DNA of 64,000 bases, from contig OZ244789.1 in NCBI GenBank assembly GCA_965219705.1, positions 682,001-746,000 on the forward strand, given 5' to 3'. Below are positions 36,770-45,751 of the stretch, one piece after another (within the stretch, counting starts at the first letter, position 1; every line of letters starts with the position of its first letter). The notes below the pieces were generated by a model, which was not told the origin of the DNA, made no database searches, and saw only the letters and a list, made by a program, of their open reading frames with translations. This DNA comes from JAJECS01 sp965219705. Its GTDB lineage: Bacteria > Chloroflexota > UBA11872. The position numbers were made by a program, and so were the translations under genes.

Positions 36770-37763
36770 TAGCAGCTCCTTCCCACAGACAATCAAGCCT
36801 GCTTTATCTCACTTGTGGCGTACCATCCGCTTTCTCCGCCAACATCCCGCCCTAACAGTCTCACTCATCCCACTAGTTGTCGTTATTATCACCGCCTTGT
36901 TCGCCCAGTGGCTGCCCATCCCGGACCCGAACTCGGGAGATATCAGAGTCTCGCGATATCTGCCGCCATTGTCCGAAGTCTACGTCGTGGGGGAAAATAT
37001 CCTCGGCCGCGAAGTCCTGTCCCCCCTGCCCATCCACGACCCGGACCGCACTGACCTCGTCAAACGCTATGTGCCGCCACGGCCTAAGCGATATGTTCTC
37101 GGGGGTGATAGCCTCGGCCGAGATATCATGTCGCGGCTGATTTGGGGCAGCCGCATCTCACTGCTGATTGGCATTGCGGCCAATGTGGCCGTCACGGTGA
37201 TTTCGGTGTTCTTTGGCTTGCTTGCCGGCTATCTTGGCGGCCGCGTGGACGGCGTGATCATGCGCCTGGTCGATGTTGGACTGGCATTCCCTGGCCTTCT
37301 CCTGGCACTCGTGATTCTTACAGTGCTCGGTCCGTCGGTCGTAAACCTGGCCATTGCTGTTGTCGTGTCTTCCGTGCCGTTGAACATTCGTTTCTTCCGT
37401 GGTCAGGTTCTAACCGTACGGACCGCCAAATACGTCGAGGCTGCGCGCCTCCTCGGTTACAGTAATCTGCGGATTATGTTTCGTGAAGTTCTGCCCAATG
37501 TGATGCCCCTCATAGTGACGGTCACTGCCTTACACGCAACGAGCTTCTTCATATTCACCGCCGGATTCAGCCTGCTTGGCATGGGGCTCAAGCCGCCCGA
37601 CCCGGACTGGGGAACAATGATGTCAGACGGTCTGCGCGCGCTCTATGAGGCGCCGGCGGTGATCCTGGGGCCGACAATTCTGATCTCTGTGCTGGCGATA
37701 TGCTTCAACGTACTCGGCGATGAGACACAGAAAATTCTCAGCCCGCGTGAAAGCCAATTGTAA
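36762..37763 (+). CDS. ABC transporter permease (DppC-like) with duplicated periplasmic segment
   Basis: Second permease of the importer, 333 residues from ATG 36762, which overlaps the DppB-like stop. It has an N-terminal helix near residues 25-45, the GDSLGRDIMSRLIWGSR motif that opens the DppC core, and the EAA loop KYVEAARLLGYSNLRIMFREVLPNV. Before the core there is a second, weaker copy of about 38 residues: DPNSGDIRVSRYLPP...GENILGREVLSPL is followed by DPDRTDLVKRYVPP...GGDSLGRDIMSRL. The usual protein has one copy. The extra loop would face outside near the receptor. Confidence 0.9.
   Translation: MYNSSSFPQTIKPALSHLWRTIRFLRQHPALTVSLIPLVVVIITALFAQWLPIPDPNSGDIRVSRYLPPLSEVYVVGENILGREVLSPLPIHDPDRTDLVKRYVPPRPKRYVLGGDSLGRDIMSRLIWGSRISLLIGIAANVAVTVISVFFGLLAGYLGGRVDGVIMRLVDVGLAFPGLLLALVILTVLGPSVVNLAIAVVVSSVPLNIRFFRGQVLTVRTAKYVEAARLLGYSNLRIMFREVLPNVMPLIVTVTALHATSFFIFTAGFSLLGMGLKPPDPDWGTMMSDGLRALYEAPAVILGPTILISVLAICFNVLGDETQKILSPRESQL
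36924..37151 (+). repeat. Diverged 114-base tandem duplication inside the DppC-like gene
   Basis: Codons 36924-37037 and 37038-37151 encode similar 38-residue segments, each running from DPN/DPD through RY-PP to LGR-(E/D)-(V/I). The two copies differ at the DNA level, so the duplication is old and has been kept in frame. Confidence 0.7.
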
Positions 37764-37764
37764 A

Positions 37765-38742
37765 ATGAGTATGGCTTCTTCAACCACACCCATACTCGCC
37801 GTACAAGATCTGCACACCCACTTCTTCACCAAGACCGCGACGGTGCGCGCCGTCAATGGCGTGAGCTTCAGCATCTATCCTGGAGAAATCGTAGGTCTCG
37901 TCGGAGAATCCGGCTGCGGCAAATCAGTGACCGCCATGTCCATTCTGGGTCTTGTTGATACTCCGGGAAGAGTGGTCAAGGGCAATATCATCTTTGATGG
38001 CCGTGACATGCGGAATATGTCCGGTCGTGAGCTCCGTCGGATCCGTGGTCGCGAAATCGCCATGATCTTCCAGAACCCTATTGGCGCCTTGAATCCAGTG
38101 TTCAGCGTTGGCCGTCAGCTCATCGAGGCGATCCGTACCCACCAGCAAGTAAGCCGCCGCGAGGCGTATCAACAGGCCGTCGGTCTGTTCGAGCGCGTGG
38201 GGATTCCGGATCCTGAGCAGCGGATGCCGCAATACCCGCATCAGTTCAGCGGAGGCATGGCCCAGCGTGTTGTCATTGCCATGGCGCTGGCCAACCGACC
38301 AAAGCTCCTCATCGCCGACGAGCCAACCACGGCCTTGGATGTCACCATCCAGGCGCAGATCATCGATCTGCTTGACGAGCTGAATCGAGAGTTCGGCATG
38401 GCCGTCTTGCACATCACGCACAACATGGCGCTGGTGGCTGAAAGCTGCACGCGGACCGTCGTGATGTATGGCGGAAAGATTGCCGAGAGCGGCCAGACGC
38501 CCGTGGTCTTCGATGATCCAATGCATCCCTACACGCAAGCGCTGCTGCGCTCGGTCCCGGACCTCGATCGTCCTGAGCAAACCATCGATCCGCTCGAAGG
38601 CTTCCCCCCGGATATCACCCGGGAGTGGCCCGGCTGCGAGTTCGAGCCGCGTTGCAGCCAACGCTTCGAGCGCTGTCCGGTGGAGAATCCACTGCTGCGC
38701 GAGATAGCGGACGGACATGCCGTCCGCTGCCACCTGTATTGA
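37765..38742 (+). CDS. ABC transporter ATP-binding protein (DppD-like)
   Basis: Nucleotide-binding subunit, 325 residues from ATG 37765, one base after the permease stop. Walker A is GESGCGKS, the Q-loop is IFQNPIGALNPV, the signature is FSGGMAQRV, Walker B is LLIADEPTTALD, and the switch His lies in LHITHNMALV. The C-terminal oligopeptide-transporter extension has the Cys cluster CEFEPRC...RCP, typical of DppD/OppD. An in-frame upstream start overlapping the permease gene is rejected. Confidence 0.94.
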   Translation: MSMASSTTPILAVQDLHTHFFTKTATVRAVNGVSFSIYPGEIVGLVGESGCGKSVTAMSILGLVDTPGRVVKGNIIFDGRDMRNMSGRELRRIRGREIAMIFQNPIGALNPVFSVGRQLIEAIRTHQQVSRREAYQQAVGLFERVGIPDPEQRMPQYPHQFSGGMAQRVVIAMALANRPKLLIADEPTTALDVTIQAQIIDLLDELNREFGMAVLHITHNMALVAESCTRTVVMYGGKIAESGQTPVVFDDPMHPYTQALLRSVPDLDRPEQTIDPLEGFPPDITREWPGCEFEPRCSQRFERCPVENPLLREIADGHAVRCHLY

Positions 38743-38815
38743 TCCACCCCATGAGCACGCACGTCACCCTGGCCATCGGGCCCGCTTCATGGAGAGCAGC
38801 GCGAGGACATACGGC

Positions 38816-39790
38816 ATGAGCGAGAACGCCGCTCCTCTTTTGCAATGCGAAGGCCTCGTCAAGGCGTTCAGCCTGCCGCGCACCAAGGTCGTTGAGCGCC
38901 GGCGGTCGCTGCTGGCGGTTGGAGGGGTCGATCTCACCCTTGACGCCGAGGAAACGCTCGGCCTGGTTGGCGAATCAGGCTGCGGCAAGACAACGCTGGG
39001 GCGCCTCATCGTCGGTCTCGAGCAACCCACCAGCGGCAGCGTCACATTCCGCACACGTGGGACACCACCGCAAGCCGGCAGTGCCGGTCGTCGTTACCTG
39101 GCACGCAATGCCCAGATGGTCTTTCAGGACCCGTTGGGATCATTGAATCCGCGTAAGCGCATCCGGGATGCGATAGGCGAGCCGTTGCAAATTCATGACA
39201 TCGTCCCGGAGGACCAGCTTGACGACCGCGTCAACGATCTTCTCCAGGAAGTCGGGCTGCCGACCGAATTTGGTGCGCGCTATCCGATGCAGGTGAGCGG
39301 AGGGCAACAGCAGCGCGTGGCTATAGCGCGCGCGCTTTCGGCGGAAAGTGAGTTGCTGGTTGCCGACGAGCCCCTGTCGTCGCTGGATGTGTCGGTGCAA
39401 GCACAGATCCTGGACCTGCTGCGGGGCATTCGCGACCGACGGCGCCTGAGCATCATCTTCATCTCTCACGATCTCGCCGTTGTGCAACAGCTGTGCAGCC
39501 GGGTGGCGGTGATGTATCTCGGCAAGATCGTGGAGCAGGGTGAAACGCGCGCGCTGTTTCAGCGCCCGCGCCATCCCTACACGACCGCCCTGCTATCCGC
39601 GGTTCCGCGCGTCAAGCAAACCGCCGACAAGCGAATTCGGCTGCCGGGCGACCCGGCCAGCGCGGCCAATATTCCTCCCGGATGTCCGTTCCACACGCGC
39701 TGCTGGAAGGCCGAGGACAAGTGCCGCAGCGTCGTCCCCAAGCTGGAGACCCTGGACGGCACCCAGGTCGCCTGCCACTTTCCCGAGTAA
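38816..39790 (+). CDS. ABC transporter ATP-binding protein (DppF-like)
   Basis: Partner ATPase of 324 residues from ATG 38816, with GAGG nine bases upstream. Walker A GESGCGKT, Q-loop VFQDPLGSLNPRKR, signature VSGGQQQRV, Walker B LLVADEPLSSLD, and switch His in FISHDLAVV are present. The C-terminal block PGCPFHTRC and its Cys pair match DppF/OppF. The 73-base gap from the DppD-like gene holds nothing recognisable. The pair completes a full importer with two permeases and the receptor. Confidence 0.94.
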   Translation: MSENAAPLLQCEGLVKAFSLPRTKVVERRRSLLAVGGVDLTLDAEETLGLVGESGCGKTTLGRLIVGLEQPTSGSVTFRTRGTPPQAGSAGRRYLARNAQMVFQDPLGSLNPRKRIRDAIGEPLQIHDIVPEDQLDDRVNDLLQEVGLPTEFGARYPMQVSGGQQQRVAIARALSAESELLVADEPLSSLDVSVQAQILDLLRGIRDRRRLSIIFISHDLAVVQQLCSRVAVMYLGKIVEQGETRALFQRPRHPYTTALLSAVPRVKQTADKRIRLPGDPASAANIPPGCPFHTRCWKAEDKCRSVVPKLETLDGTQVACHFPE

Positions 39791-39794
39791 CGTC

Positions 39795-40547
39795 ATGGGG
39801 TTGCTGCAAGACCGAGTCGCCATCGTCACCGGCGCCGGCGGTCTGCACGGCATCGGACGCGCCATTGCGCTGGCCATGGCGCAGGAAGGGTGCCGGGTGG
39901 CCGTTGCCGGGGGCAGTGCCACCGAGCAGGTCGCGGATGAAATCCGAGCCGACGGCGGAGAAGCCGTCGCGATCCCCTGCGACGTATCCGTTCCGAGCGA
40001 CATCGAACGCATGGTGCAGCGAACGGAGGCCGAGCTCGGGCCCATCGATATCCTCTGCAACAACGCCGGCATCCTCCGCCTGGGTCGGCTCCACGAAGTC
40101 ACGCTGGAGGACTGGAACCGCACCCTGGAAGTGAACCTGACGGGGCTGTTCCTCTGCACGCAGTCGGTCGCCGCGCGCATGACGGTCCGCGGTGCCGGCG
40201 GCCGCATCATCAACATCTCCTCGCTGTGCGGTCACCAGGGGTGCCCCAGGCAACTGAGCTACGCCGCCTCCAAAGCTGGGGTGGAGGGTTTCACCAAGTC
40301 GATTGCCGAGGACCTCGGGGCGCACGGCATCACCGCCAATTGCATCGCTCCCGGCCCGGTCTACACCAACATGACGGGCAAGGCCGCCCCTCGGGACCAG
40401 GAGCCCGCACGCTGGAGCGGGGCTGCCATACCCGACTTCGGGCTACCGCCCGACGTGGCCGGCGCGGCGGTGTTCCTGGCGAGCGACCTCGCCAGCTGGG
40501 TGACCGGTGCGGTGCTAATTGTCGACGGTGGGCGCCTGGTGCAGTGA
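39795..40547 (+). CDS. Short-chain dehydrogenase/reductase
   Basis: Classical SDR of 250 residues using NAD(P)H. Cofactor motif VTGAGGLHGIGRAIA, a slightly extended TGxxxGxG form, is followed by NNAG in LCNNAGILR, the catalytic Ser in NISSLCG, and YAASK with catalytic Tyr and Lys. The C-terminal LIVDGG is typical. ATG 39795 lies four bases after the ABC ATPase stop, so it belongs to the transporter operon. It probably oxidises a hydroxyl of the imported compound or its sugar. Confidence 0.88.
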   Translation: MGLLQDRVAIVTGAGGLHGIGRAIALAMAQEGCRVAVAGGSATEQVADEIRADGGEAVAIPCDVSVPSDIERMVQRTEAELGPIDILCNNAGILRLGRLHEVTLEDWNRTLEVNLTGLFLCTQSVAARMTVRGAGGRIINISSLCGHQGCPRQLSYAASKAGVEGFTKSIAEDLGAHGITANCIAPGPVYTNMTGKAAPRDQEPARWSGAAIPDFGLPPDVAGAAVFLASDLASWVTGAVLIVDGGRLVQ

Positions 40548-40598
40548 CACTCGTCATCTCACCGAGCCCGCCCAGCCTCTAAGCCGCGGAGGGTCGAC

Positions 40599-41891
40599 AT
40601 GGCTGCCGTGAAAATCGTCGTGATCGGGGCGAGCCGCGTCTTTGCCCCAACCATCGTGGCTGACCTCTGGCAGGCCCGCGAAGACTTGGCCGGCAGCACC
40701 ATCGCTCTCTGCGACATCGACCCGGCCACGCTGGGCGTCACCACGCGCGTCGTCGAGCGCATGGTCACCGAGCGGAACATGCCTTACCAGATCGAATCGT
40801 CTGCCAATCGCCGGGACGTGCTGCAGGGCGCGGACTACGTCATCGTTGCCATCGCGCTGGACCACCGGCGTCTGTGGACCATCGACCTCGACATCGCCGA
40901 GACGTACGGCATGGTGCTCACCACGGGCGACACCGTTGGCCCGGGCGGATGGTCACGGGCCCTGCGCACCGTCCCGGCGATCCAGGCCATAGCCGAGGAC
41001 ATGGAAGACCTCTGCCCAAACGCCTGGCTCTTCAACTACACCAACCCCATGTGCGCCATCTGCCGCACGTTGGCCAAGACCACCAGTCTCAAGGTCGTGG
41101 GGTTGTGCCACGGCATCGAGGGAACCACCAGGCGCCTGGCGCAGTTTCTGAACCTTCCGGCGCAGGACATTTCCACGCGAGCTGCCGGTATCAACCACTT
41201 GCAGTGGATTCTCGATCTGCGCCGCAACGGCAGCGACCTTTACCCGGCGCTCAAGGCTGCCGAGCGCCCGCCGGCAAGCGAGCGGTTGGACGTGAGCTGG
41301 GACCTGATGGAGCTGTATGGACTCTTCCCATCACCTGGCGATCGACACGTCAGCGAGTTCTTTCCCTGGTATTGCCGTCCAGGCGGCGACGGGCAGCTGC
41401 CGCGAGGACTGTTCCGCTTCGACATGGACGAATACTTCGATCGCGGGGCCGAGGTGCAGCGGCGGTTCACGGAGATCGCCGGCGGGTCGGTTTCGCTGCC
41501 GGACTCGCTCTTCAAGCCCACGAGCGAAAAGGCCGTGAAGCTCATTGCCGCCCTGGCGGCTGACCGCGGCGGCAGCTATCACGTGAACATTCCAAATCAC
41601 GACTCCATCAGCAATCTCACACCCTCGGCCAACGTCGAGGTGCCGGCGTGGTTCGATGCGAACGGCATGGCCCGCGATCCGCTGGGCAATATCCCGGAAC
41701 CCATAGCCGGGACGCTGCGTCCATGGATCGACCAACTCGAGCTGCTTACCGACGCGATCATCGAGCGCGACCGGGAGCTTGCCCTCTTGGCCCTCCTCGC
41801 CGACCGAACGATCGTGGACGTTGACACCGGCCTCGCCATGGGGCGCGAGCTCATGGATGCACATGCGGCACACCTGCGTGAGTATCACTAG
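40599..41891 (+). CDS. Glycoside hydrolase family 4, second copy
   Basis: NAD/Mn-dependent glycosidase of 430 residues. The dinucleotide region reads KIVVIGASRVFAPTIV, a variant of the usual GxGS motif. TTGDTVGPGG, NYTNPMCAI, the metal-binding Cys/His in GLCHGIEGT and the His in AGINHLQWI all match GH4. It is only distantly similar to the GH4 at 28962, so the two probably act on different linkages. A ribosome site GGAGG precedes the ATG. It lies 51 bases after the SDR gene on the same strand. Confidence 0.87.
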   Translation: MAAVKIVVIGASRVFAPTIVADLWQAREDLAGSTIALCDIDPATLGVTTRVVERMVTERNMPYQIESSANRRDVLQGADYVIVAIALDHRRLWTIDLDIAETYGMVLTTGDTVGPGGWSRALRTVPAIQAIAEDMEDLCPNAWLFNYTNPMCAICRTLAKTTSLKVVGLCHGIEGTTRRLAQFLNLPAQDISTRAAGINHLQWILDLRRNGSDLYPALKAAERPPASERLDVSWDLMELYGLFPSPGDRHVSEFFPWYCRPGGDGQLPRGLFRFDMDEYFDRGAEVQRRFTEIAGGSVSLPDSLFKPTSEKAVKLIAALAADRGGSYHVNIPNHDSISNLTPSANVEVPAWFDANGMARDPLGNIPEPIAGTLRPWIDQLELLTDAIIERDRELALLALLADRTIVDVDTGLAMGRELMDAHAAHLREYH

Positions 41892-41904
41892 GATCCCAGG
41901 AAAG

Positions 41905-42035
41905 AGTCCTTTGCGTAACCCCTCCGTCATTCCCGCGAACGCGGGAATCCAGCCCCACCCAACCGGGAACCGCGCCGGGTGCTCCCCGGACAGCCTGAGC
42001 CTGACCGGGTTGGGCATATGTCTCAGGAAAGGACT
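41905..42035. repeat. MITE-like element with terminal inverted repeats
   Basis: AGTCCTTT at 41905 is matched by AAAGGACT at 42028-42035. Inside is CCGTCATTCCCGCG followed by CGCGGGAATCCAG, a nine-base perfect hairpin stem, then CCACCCAACC. The left half closely resembles the element at 59741-59848 over about 50 bases. The hairpin may stop transcription after the GH4 gene. The right end supplies the AGGAAAGGA ribosome site of the next cupin gene. Confidence 0.7.
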
Positions 42036-42043
42036 ACCACCCG

Positions 42044-42418
42044 ATGCCATTCGTCGACCCAGCAACCGCCAACAACCTGACGCACGACGCCATTGCGGCC
42101 ATCAAGCGGCGCAACGGCTCGGGGACCTGGCGCGAGCGCATCAGCGCCACCACCGAGCACCGCGCCGTGCTGCTGCATTGGCCGCCGGGAACCGCCCAGG
42201 CCGCGCACTACCACCCCGACTGCGAGGAGGTCTTCGTCGTCCATGAGGGATGCGCCGAGTTCACCTTCGACGACGTCGATCCGATCCAAGCCAGTCTGGG
42301 AGCCGTGCTCTACGCGCCTCGCCGCTCGCGACACTCCTTGCGCGTCGTCGGCGACGAGCCGCTGCTGATGATGTGCTTTCTGGCGCCCAACCTCCCCGAC
42401 GACGAGGTCCCGGCCTGA
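42044..42418 (+). CDS. Small cupin-domain protein
   Basis: A 124-residue cupin with WPPGTAQAAHYHPDCEEVFVVHEG, where two His and a Glu form the usual metal site, and a second motif with YAPRRSRHSLRV. It does not resemble the cupin at 28303 closely. The ribosome site AGGAAAGGA lies inside the right end of the repeat element at 41905-42035. Role unknown; possibly an isomerase, dioxygenase or acid-binding protein in the catabolic island. Confidence 0.75.
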   Translation: MPFVDPATANNLTHDAIAAIKRRNGSGTWRERISATTEHRAVLLHWPPGTAQAAHYHPDCEEVFVVHEGCAEFTFDDVDPIQASLGAVLYAPRRSRHSLRVVGDEPLLMMCFLAPNLPDDEVPA

Positions 42419-42451
42419 GACGAGGAGTTCGCGGCAGCTAGACGCTCAACC

Positions 42452-43480
42452 TCAGAGGGCGAGCTGCAGTCGCGGGTCGCGGCCGGCGTCCGGACGCAAC
42501 TCGGACAGGCGTATCAGGCCGCGGTGCCAGGGGTATCCGTGCGGCACGCGCTCCGCGTTGATCGCCGGGCTCGTCCAGAAATACTGGACCACCGCGTCTT
42601 CCGGAGCCGTCAAAGTCTTGATGTGGTTTCCGGCCAGATCCTCGAGCACCCCAAGCCGCTGGCCCTTGCTCACCTTCTGACCGACGCTGACCTCCGACTG
42701 CCAATATCCGCTCTGCAGCGATTCCATACTCCAGCGCCGAGGACCCAAGATCGCCTGCGGGGGGACCGGCACCGGTTCGCCATCGATCATGTCGAAGCGC
42801 TTCAGGGCGTTTGCTAGCGACTGATACTGAAGCTCGATCTCCGCCGGATCCTGGACGCCGTTCTGCCCGATCTCCGTCCAGACGTTCGCGACGCCCTCGC
42901 GCAGCAGCGCAAAGGGCAACCCCTGGTCCAATTCGGAGAACTTGTCTTGGACGTCAGCTTGGCGCGGGTCCAAGTAGGGCACCGGCATCGAACCGGCCAG
43001 CCGCCACGTGTCCCGGCGCAGGCGATCGTCGGTCGGGTCGGCGAAGGCCACCCACGGGTCCAGCGCCTGCACGTACTCGCCCGCATGCATGTCGATGTGG
43101 AAGTCGAGGTCACGCAAGAGATTGAAGACGCAATCGATATGGAATTCGGAGTAGGGCCCATCCGGTCGGCCCACCGGCTGGAAATGCATCTCACGCTCGT
43201 CAACGGGGGATAGCTGCGTCGACCGGGCAAAGAACGCCCGCGTGCTCATGATGGGGATGATGCGGGCTTCACCCCGCAGCGTTGCCGGGTCCAGCTCACG
43301 AAAGAGCCGAATGGCCGCATGGACGCCCGCGAACTCGCCGGCGTGCATCCCCGAGGACACACCGAACTTCGGGCCCGACCGCGCACCCACGACATGGCCG
43401 ACCGGTATCTCCAACTCCTCGCCGGAATGGTGGACGTACCGCTCGACGCGCGAGGTCTTGGACCCGCCGTGAGAGCTCAT
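42452..43480 (-). CDS. Aspartoacylase/succinylglutamate desuccinylase-family amidohydrolase
   Basis: Zinc carboxypeptidase-fold (M14-like, AstE/AspA) protein of 342 residues from ATG 43480. The metal ligands are His46 and Glu49 in GMHAGEFAG and His132 in FHIDMHAGEY, all intact. The C-terminal part has a beta-barrel-like segment with SGYWQSEVSVGQKVSKGQRLG. These enzymes cleave N-acyl groups from amino acids or related amides. The start overlaps the stop of the M20 peptidase gene (ATGA), so the two are translated together. Confidence 0.83.
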   Translation of the reverse strand: MSSHGGSKTSRVERYVHHSGEELEIPVGHVVGARSGPKFGVSSGMHAGEFAGVHAAIRLFRELDPATLRGEARIIPIMSTRAFFARSTQLSPVDEREMHFQPVGRPDGPYSEFHIDCVFNLLRDLDFHIDMHAGEYVQALDPWVAFADPTDDRLRRDTWRLAGSMPVPYLDPRQADVQDKFSELDQGLPFALLREGVANVWTEIGQNGVQDPAEIELQYQSLANALKRFDMIDGEPVPVPPQAILGPRRWSMESLQSGYWQSEVSVGQKVSKGQRLGVLEDLAGNHIKTLTAPEDAVVQYFWTSPAINAERVPHGYPWHRGLIRLSELRPDAGRDPRLQLAL

Positions 43481-44766
43481 GCCGCCTCCCAGCCGCACCA
43501 GTCGAGGACGAAGGCGAGAACCGTCTTCGTCACCGGGGCCAGATCGTTCAAATCGAAGAACTCATCCACGGAGTGCGCCCCACCCCCGCCGCCGGGCCCA
43601 AAGAGGCACCCCGGCGTTGGGCGTCGGAGGCTGTGCTGATGCAAGTCGCAGAAGCCCGTGATCGCCACCGGCCCCAGCGGCTGCCCGGTCGCGGCCTGAT
43701 GCGCCTCGGCCAGATTGACAACCACGGGATTGTCGTCGCCCATGTCCAGCGGTTCCATGGCCAAACCTTCGAACGTGACCTGCGGCGGATGATCCCGCAG
43801 CCAGTCGTCCTCGGCCGCCGCCTCGGCCACCGCCGCTTCGATCTCGGCCCGCGCGTCGGCCACGCTTTGGGGCGGCATAAAGCCCAACGTCGCGTCCAAG
43901 ACGCAGCGGGCCGCTACCGTGCCGACCCATTCCCCGCCGGAAATCCCATACACGTTGAAGTGAATGGGATGCTCGGTGTCCGCCCAGGGCGCGGGCACGT
44001 TCCGGTTCTTCCGCGATTCAAGCTCGCGGAGCGCCCGAATCATCACCCACGCTTTCTCGATCGCATTCACGCCGTGCGTGGCTGATATGTACGGCACTGG
44101 TTTGCCATGGATGGTGATGCGGAAGGCCACGTGGCCGGGGTGGGCCACGATCGCTCGGCCCAGGCCGGTGCCGTCAAGCATCAGCACGCCGTCGGCCTCG
44201 TAGCCGGCTGCGACCAGCGCCAGTGAGCCATTGCCGGAACATTCCTCATCGATCGTGGTCTCGAGGATCAGGTCCCCGCGCAGGCGGATCCCGGCTTCCT
44301 GCAGCGCCTGCACCACGAAGAGCATCTCGCAGCAGCCGGCCTTGTCGTCCTGGGCACCGCGCGCATAGAGGCGCTTGCCTTCGATCTCGCCGCCCCAGGG
44401 GTCCCGGCTCCAGAGCTCAACCGGCTCCGGAGAGGTCGTGTCGACGTGCGCATTGAGGATCAACGACCGCCCGCCTCCGGTTCCAGTCCAGCGGCCCGCC
44501 ACGTTGGGGCGACCCTGGTAGGACCAATCGGTCGGGCTCCAGTTGGTATAGCGAGCCAACGCTTCGGGGTCGCATTCGATCATCTCGACGTTCAGCCCAA
44601 GGCTCTGCATGCGACGCGCCATCCACTGCTGCGCTGCGAGCTCCTCGCCGCGGGCACTGGGTATGCGGACAAACTGCTGCAGGCTGCCGACATGCTCGTC
44701 GAACCGCCGGTCGAAAGCCTCCCAGGCCGCCGTCCGCGCGGCGCCAAGGTCAAGCATCGCGGTCAT
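43477..44766 (-). CDS. M20 family metallopeptidase (ArgE/DapE/CPG2 type)
   Basis: Di-zinc amidohydrolase of 429 residues. LILNAHVDTTSP carries the first metal His and the nearby Asp, ARGAQDDKAG holds the bridging Asp, TTIDEECSGNGS holds the catalytic Glu pair, and AHSVDEFFDL provides the last His. This is the pattern of ArgE/DapE deacylases and carboxypeptidase G2. It lies between two aspartoacylase-fold genes, overlapping both, so a three-gene unit acting on N-acyl amino acids or dipeptide-like amides is likely. The exact substrate is unknown. Confidence 0.88.
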   Translation of the reverse strand: MTAMLDLGAARTAAWEAFDRRFDEHVGSLQQFVRIPSARGEELAAQQWMARRMQSLGLNVEMIECDPEALARYTNWSPTDWSYQGRPNVAGRWTGTGGGRSLILNAHVDTTSPEPVELWSRDPWGGEIEGKRLYARGAQDDKAGCCEMLFVVQALQEAGIRLRGDLILETTIDEECSGNGSLALVAAGYEADGVLMLDGTGLGRAIVAHPGHVAFRITIHGKPVPYISATHGVNAIEKAWVMIRALRELESRKNRNVPAPWADTEHPIHFNVYGISGGEWVGTVAARCVLDATLGFMPPQSVADARAEIEAAVAEAAAEDDWLRDHPPQVTFEGLAMEPLDMGDDNPVVVNLAEAHQAATGQPLGPVAITGFCDLHQHSLRRPTPGCLFGPGGGGGAHSVDEFFDLNDLAPVTKTVLAFVLDWCGWEAA

Positions 44767-45751
44767 CCTGACCTACCTCCGCCACCACGACCGTGCGCGC
44801 AAACCACGGATCACCGTCTGGGCCGGGCGCGACACTGACGGCCATGCTGGTCGTGACCGCCAACACACAGCCATCGAGCGGTGATTTCACCTCGTGCACT
44901 GGTTCGCCAAAGTAGTCCCAGATTTGACCCAGCACTTCGCCTGCCATTACCTGCGCCCCCGGCCTGGTCGCCGGCACCCACAGACCCGTGGTGTCCGTGA
45001 CATGGCTCCATGTCCGTGGTCCCACGACACGCAGCGGCGCCGCGCGATCCGGCGTGACGCCCTCGACCACGCCCAGGGCATCCAGCACACGCAGCAGGTC
45101 CGCAACAAGGACCTCGGCGTCGGCGGCAACGTCGTCCACTCCGCCGCCGCCTGAAAGAATGAGCGATGCGCGGCCCTGATCCGCCACAAGACCGGCCGCG
45201 CCCAGTTCGATCGACATCGGGTCATTTTGGTTCACGGCAACGCGCACGTCGGCTCCAGAAGCCGCGGCCATGGCCAGGGACTCAGACCGCGATGCCGCTG
45301 GAGGAACGGCAACCCAATGCGCGTGCAGCTCGGTCAGCTCACCGCCTCGGACATCAATGTGAACGTCGGCGTCGGCAAGCGCTTCGGAAACGGCCTGTGC
45401 GATGCGGCCCGTGGCCAAGGACGCGTCCGCTATGCCTGTGGCCGTGAACGCGCCCGCCAGCGCACGTCCGTCCAGCGGACAAAAGCGAGCCGAGCGCTGA
45501 AAGAATCCCTCGACATCCACCACGGGCACCAAGCGCACGCGCCCCTTGCTCAGGCACCGCGGCAACCGCTCGGCCAGCATCCGGCAGGCCCCAATGCCGG
45601 GATATGCCGTTCCCGCCAGACCGCCGACAACGTTGATCACCGGCCCAGGCCTCGCACTCGATATCTCAATAAGCGGCATTTCCGCCGAGGGAAATCCCGG
45701 AACGGAAATCGACCGCATATTCCGCTCAGCATGCACGGATGATTCGCTCAC
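44750..45751 (-). CDS. Aspartoacylase-fold protein lacking all zinc ligands
   Basis: A 333-residue relative of the protein encoded at 42452-43480, sharing VVGGL...YPGIGACRML, HIDVRGGEL and the C-terminal WVPATRPGAQVMAGEVLGQIWD layout. The zinc positions are Ala46, Ala49 and Arg135 where the relative has His, Glu and His. It is therefore unlikely to be a hydrolase and may be a binding or regulatory partner. It is the first gene of the three-gene unit and overlaps the M20 gene by 17 bases. The reading frame is clean, so it is not a decaying gene. Confidence 0.7.
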   Translation of the reverse strand: MSESSVHAERNMRSISVPGFPSAEMPLIEISSARPGPVINVVGGLAGTAYPGIGACRMLAERLPRCLSKGRVRLVPVVDVEGFFQRSARFCPLDGRALAGAFTATGIADASLATGRIAQAVSEALADADVHIDVRGGELTELHAHWVAVPPAASRSESLAMAAASGADVRVAVNQNDPMSIELGAAGLVADQGRASLILSGGGGVDDVAADAEVLVADLLRVLDALGVVEGVTPDRAAPLRVVGPRTWSHVTDTTGLWVPATRPGAQVMAGEVLGQIWDYFGEPVHEVKSPLDGCVLAVTTSMAVSVAPGPDGDPWFARTVVVAEVGQDDRDA

